Positions 62,832 to 64,000 of a DNA stretch of 64,000 nucleotides are shown here, piece after piece. Below the pieces are notes generated by a model that searched no databases, was not told the origin of the DNA, and worked only from the letters and a program-made list of their open reading frames with translations. Position 1 is the stretch's first letter. Each line of letters opens with the position of its first letter. The stretch is from Rhodanobacter sp. DHG33 (GTDB taxonomy: Bacteria; Pseudomonadota; Gammaproteobacteria; Xanthomonadales; Rhodanobacteraceae). The translations under genes were made by a program, and so were the position numbers. The DNA is taken from NCBI RefSeq assembly GCF_014843005.1, contig NZ_JACYXM010000004.1, positions 250,530 through 314,529 of the forward strand, in the 5' to 3' direction.

Positions 62832-64000
62832 TTAGGTTTTCTTTTCGACCGGGCGTGGCAGTCCTGCGGCGCGCGCGTCCCGAATCGCTTTACGCTCGAC
62901 GGCGCGGCGCGCGTGTTCTGCGTCGGCGGCGGGGTCACTTTGTCGCCGCTCCTTGTACTGGCCTCGGCGGCGAACTTTCGGCGCGGTGGTGTCCTGCATG
63001 ATAGCGGCGAGGTTTTCGACGTTAACCACACCATGCGCACCCCACGAGATCGGCGGCAAGCAGATGACGCGTAGGTTGGAAATCTGCGCCAGCAGCGCGC
63101 CGCGTCTTTCGTCCTTGGCAACGTAGTTCATGACACGGGGTACGGCCAGGACGCTTTTACCGCTCACCGCGTGGCCCGTGTACCGCTCGCTCATCGCTTG
63201 GTCCACGCCCGCCACCTCGTGCGCGGTGATGACCGTATCGCGAAAGCGATGGGTGACGCCCTCCGTGCCTGGCGGCGAAAAAACCTCAACAGATTTCAGG
63301 TATTTCGAGAGGTCTTTTTGCACCCGCCCCGCAGCGCCCTTCTTCGTGTCACGCGGCAATCCGGGGAAGAGGTAATCGGATTTTTCGGCGCGCCGGGCCT
63401 CGACCCACGTACCGAACCCGATGGTAACCAGCTCATCATGGATGGGGATTTTTCGGGCGGTGGCGTCGGTCTTGCCGCCCCGGATTTCCACCCACCACCC
63501 GCCGGCTCCGGCGTCATTGTGGGCATCCTTTAGCAGGATGTTGGCGATGTCGTCGCTACGACCGCCGGTGTACAGCATTAACAGCGTCTGCCAGCGGTTC
63601 AGAGCGTCCAACCGCGCGAAGTCCGCCGGCTCGAAAATCCGGCGCAGTTCGTCGTCCTCGAACGCCTGCGCGCCGCGTGCGGCGGACGCCTCCCGCTCCG
63701 CCCGGCCGCGCTTCGTCCAGCCTTCCGTCGGGTTTTCTCCCGGCGGATACCACCGCATTTTCATCGCCCACGCGAAAAAATGGCCGATGTACGACATTTT
63801 GTCGTGGGCGGTGCCGGGCTTCCAATCATTCAACAACTGGGTGGCGTAGGCCCCCAAGTCCTGCGGTTCGATACTGTCCAGCCGCCGCGCGGGTGTCATT
63901 GCCGCGACGAAATCCCTTATCGCCTTGGCTTTGGTCTCAAATGAGGTGGGCCGCCTGTTAGCCGCTTTCATCCTTTTGTCCTCGGCGGCAAGCCACTGAT
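62832..64000 (-). CDS. Tyrosine recombinase/integrase (N-terminus beyond the window)
   Basis: The frame is open to the window edge. An N-terminal SAM-like core-binding region (about AKAIRDFVAAMTPARRLDSI) is followed by the catalytic domain: YTGGRSDDIANIL (Arg I), GGKTDATARKIPIH (Lys), HRFRDTVITAHEVAG (HxxR), ERYTGHAVSGKSV (His) and VPRVMNY (Tyr). The C-terminal 90 residues are basic. The ATG at 63971 may not be the true start because codons upstream (QWLAAEDKR) read as integrase sequence. It probably mobilises this element. Confidence 0.9.
   Translation of the reverse strand, partial: QWLAAEDKRMKAANRRPTSFETKAKAIRDFVAAMTPARRLDSIEPQDLGAYATQLLNDWKPGTAHDKMSYIGHFFAWAMKMRWYPPGENPTEGWTKRGRAEREASAARGAQAFEDDELRRIFEPADFARLDALNRWQTLLMLYTGGRSDDIANILLKDAHNDAGAGGWWVEIRGGKTDATARKIPIHDELVTIGFGTWVEARRAEKSDYLFPGLPRDTKKGAAGRVQKDLSKYLKSVEVFSPPGTEGVTHRFRDTVITAHEVAGVDQAMSERYTGHAVSGKSVLAVPRVMNYVAKDERRGALLAQISNLRVICLPPISWGAHGVVNVENLAAIMQDTTAPKVRRRGQYKERRQSDPAADAEHARRAVERKAIRDARAAGLPRPVEKKT

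Overview
The window is GC-rich chromosomal DNA from a gammaproteobacterium of the Xanthomonadales, most likely a Rhodanobacteraceae member (Rhodanobacter/Dyella/Frateuria type). Three things point there: arginine synthesis through N-acetylornithine carbamoyltransferase (argF') with a fused N-acetylglutamate synthase/kinase, a DksA with one remaining zinc-finger cysteine and a lysine-rich tail, and an Oar-like TonB-dependent receptor beside a TPR-sulfotransferase. The family placement is inference from gene content. I see no rRNA, no convincing tRNA and no CRISPR array.

Layout. 1-4.8 kb: small housekeeping and stress genes (YdeI/DUF1801, GNAT, RcnB, SDR, alpha/beta hydrolase, efpL, DinB). 4.8-10.8 kb: FUSC membrane protein, two kynurenine-pathway genes (ACMSD, kynU) and an HExxH membrane protein. 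10.8-24.3 kb: a set of genes that look like one regulon: a LysR regulator, dgcN-gltS, an M61 peptidase, a large TonB-dependent receptor, a TPR-sulfotransferase and a gamma-glutamyltransferase. Three copies of the same promoter architecture (ATAAC-N5-GTTAT, 13 bp, CTTTTCATTGG, 20 bp, CTAYGCT) precede dgcN, the receptor and ggt. Together they suggest a pathway for taking up, cleaving and using gamma-linked glutamate or D-glutamate compounds. 14.2-15.2 kb is a repeat-filled gap.

24.3-38.6 kb: a 14-kb arginine/proline cluster on the minus strand, in transcription order argF', paiB, osmC, argG, dinB, GNAT, NTF2-like, argE, argB(A), GNAT, argC, proS, argH, cupin, proB, proA. Most junctions overlap or are a few bases apart. 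Upstream of argF' is what looks like a classical arginine attenuator: a leader ORF with clustered Arg codons, an antiterminator and an intrinsic terminator. argE carries an in-frame 35-codon palindromic repeat, and proS is the short form without the editing insert.

38.7-56.3 kb: housekeeping genes (cysS, sufE, dksA-like, yidD, folE2, gph-ubiG, mtaD, efp divergent from epmB, a FimX-like protein, the rpsP-rimM-trmD-rplS operon, ffh). 56.4-57.7 kb is non-coding DNA with repeats. 57.7-64 kb is a less GC-rich mobile segment with a J-domain protein, a MobA/MobL relaxase with an RSF1010-like oriT, a small MobC/TraD-like protein, an XRE regulator with a palindromic operator, a membrane protein and a tyrosine integrase cut by the window edge. 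This looks like an integrative mobilizable element or its remnant.
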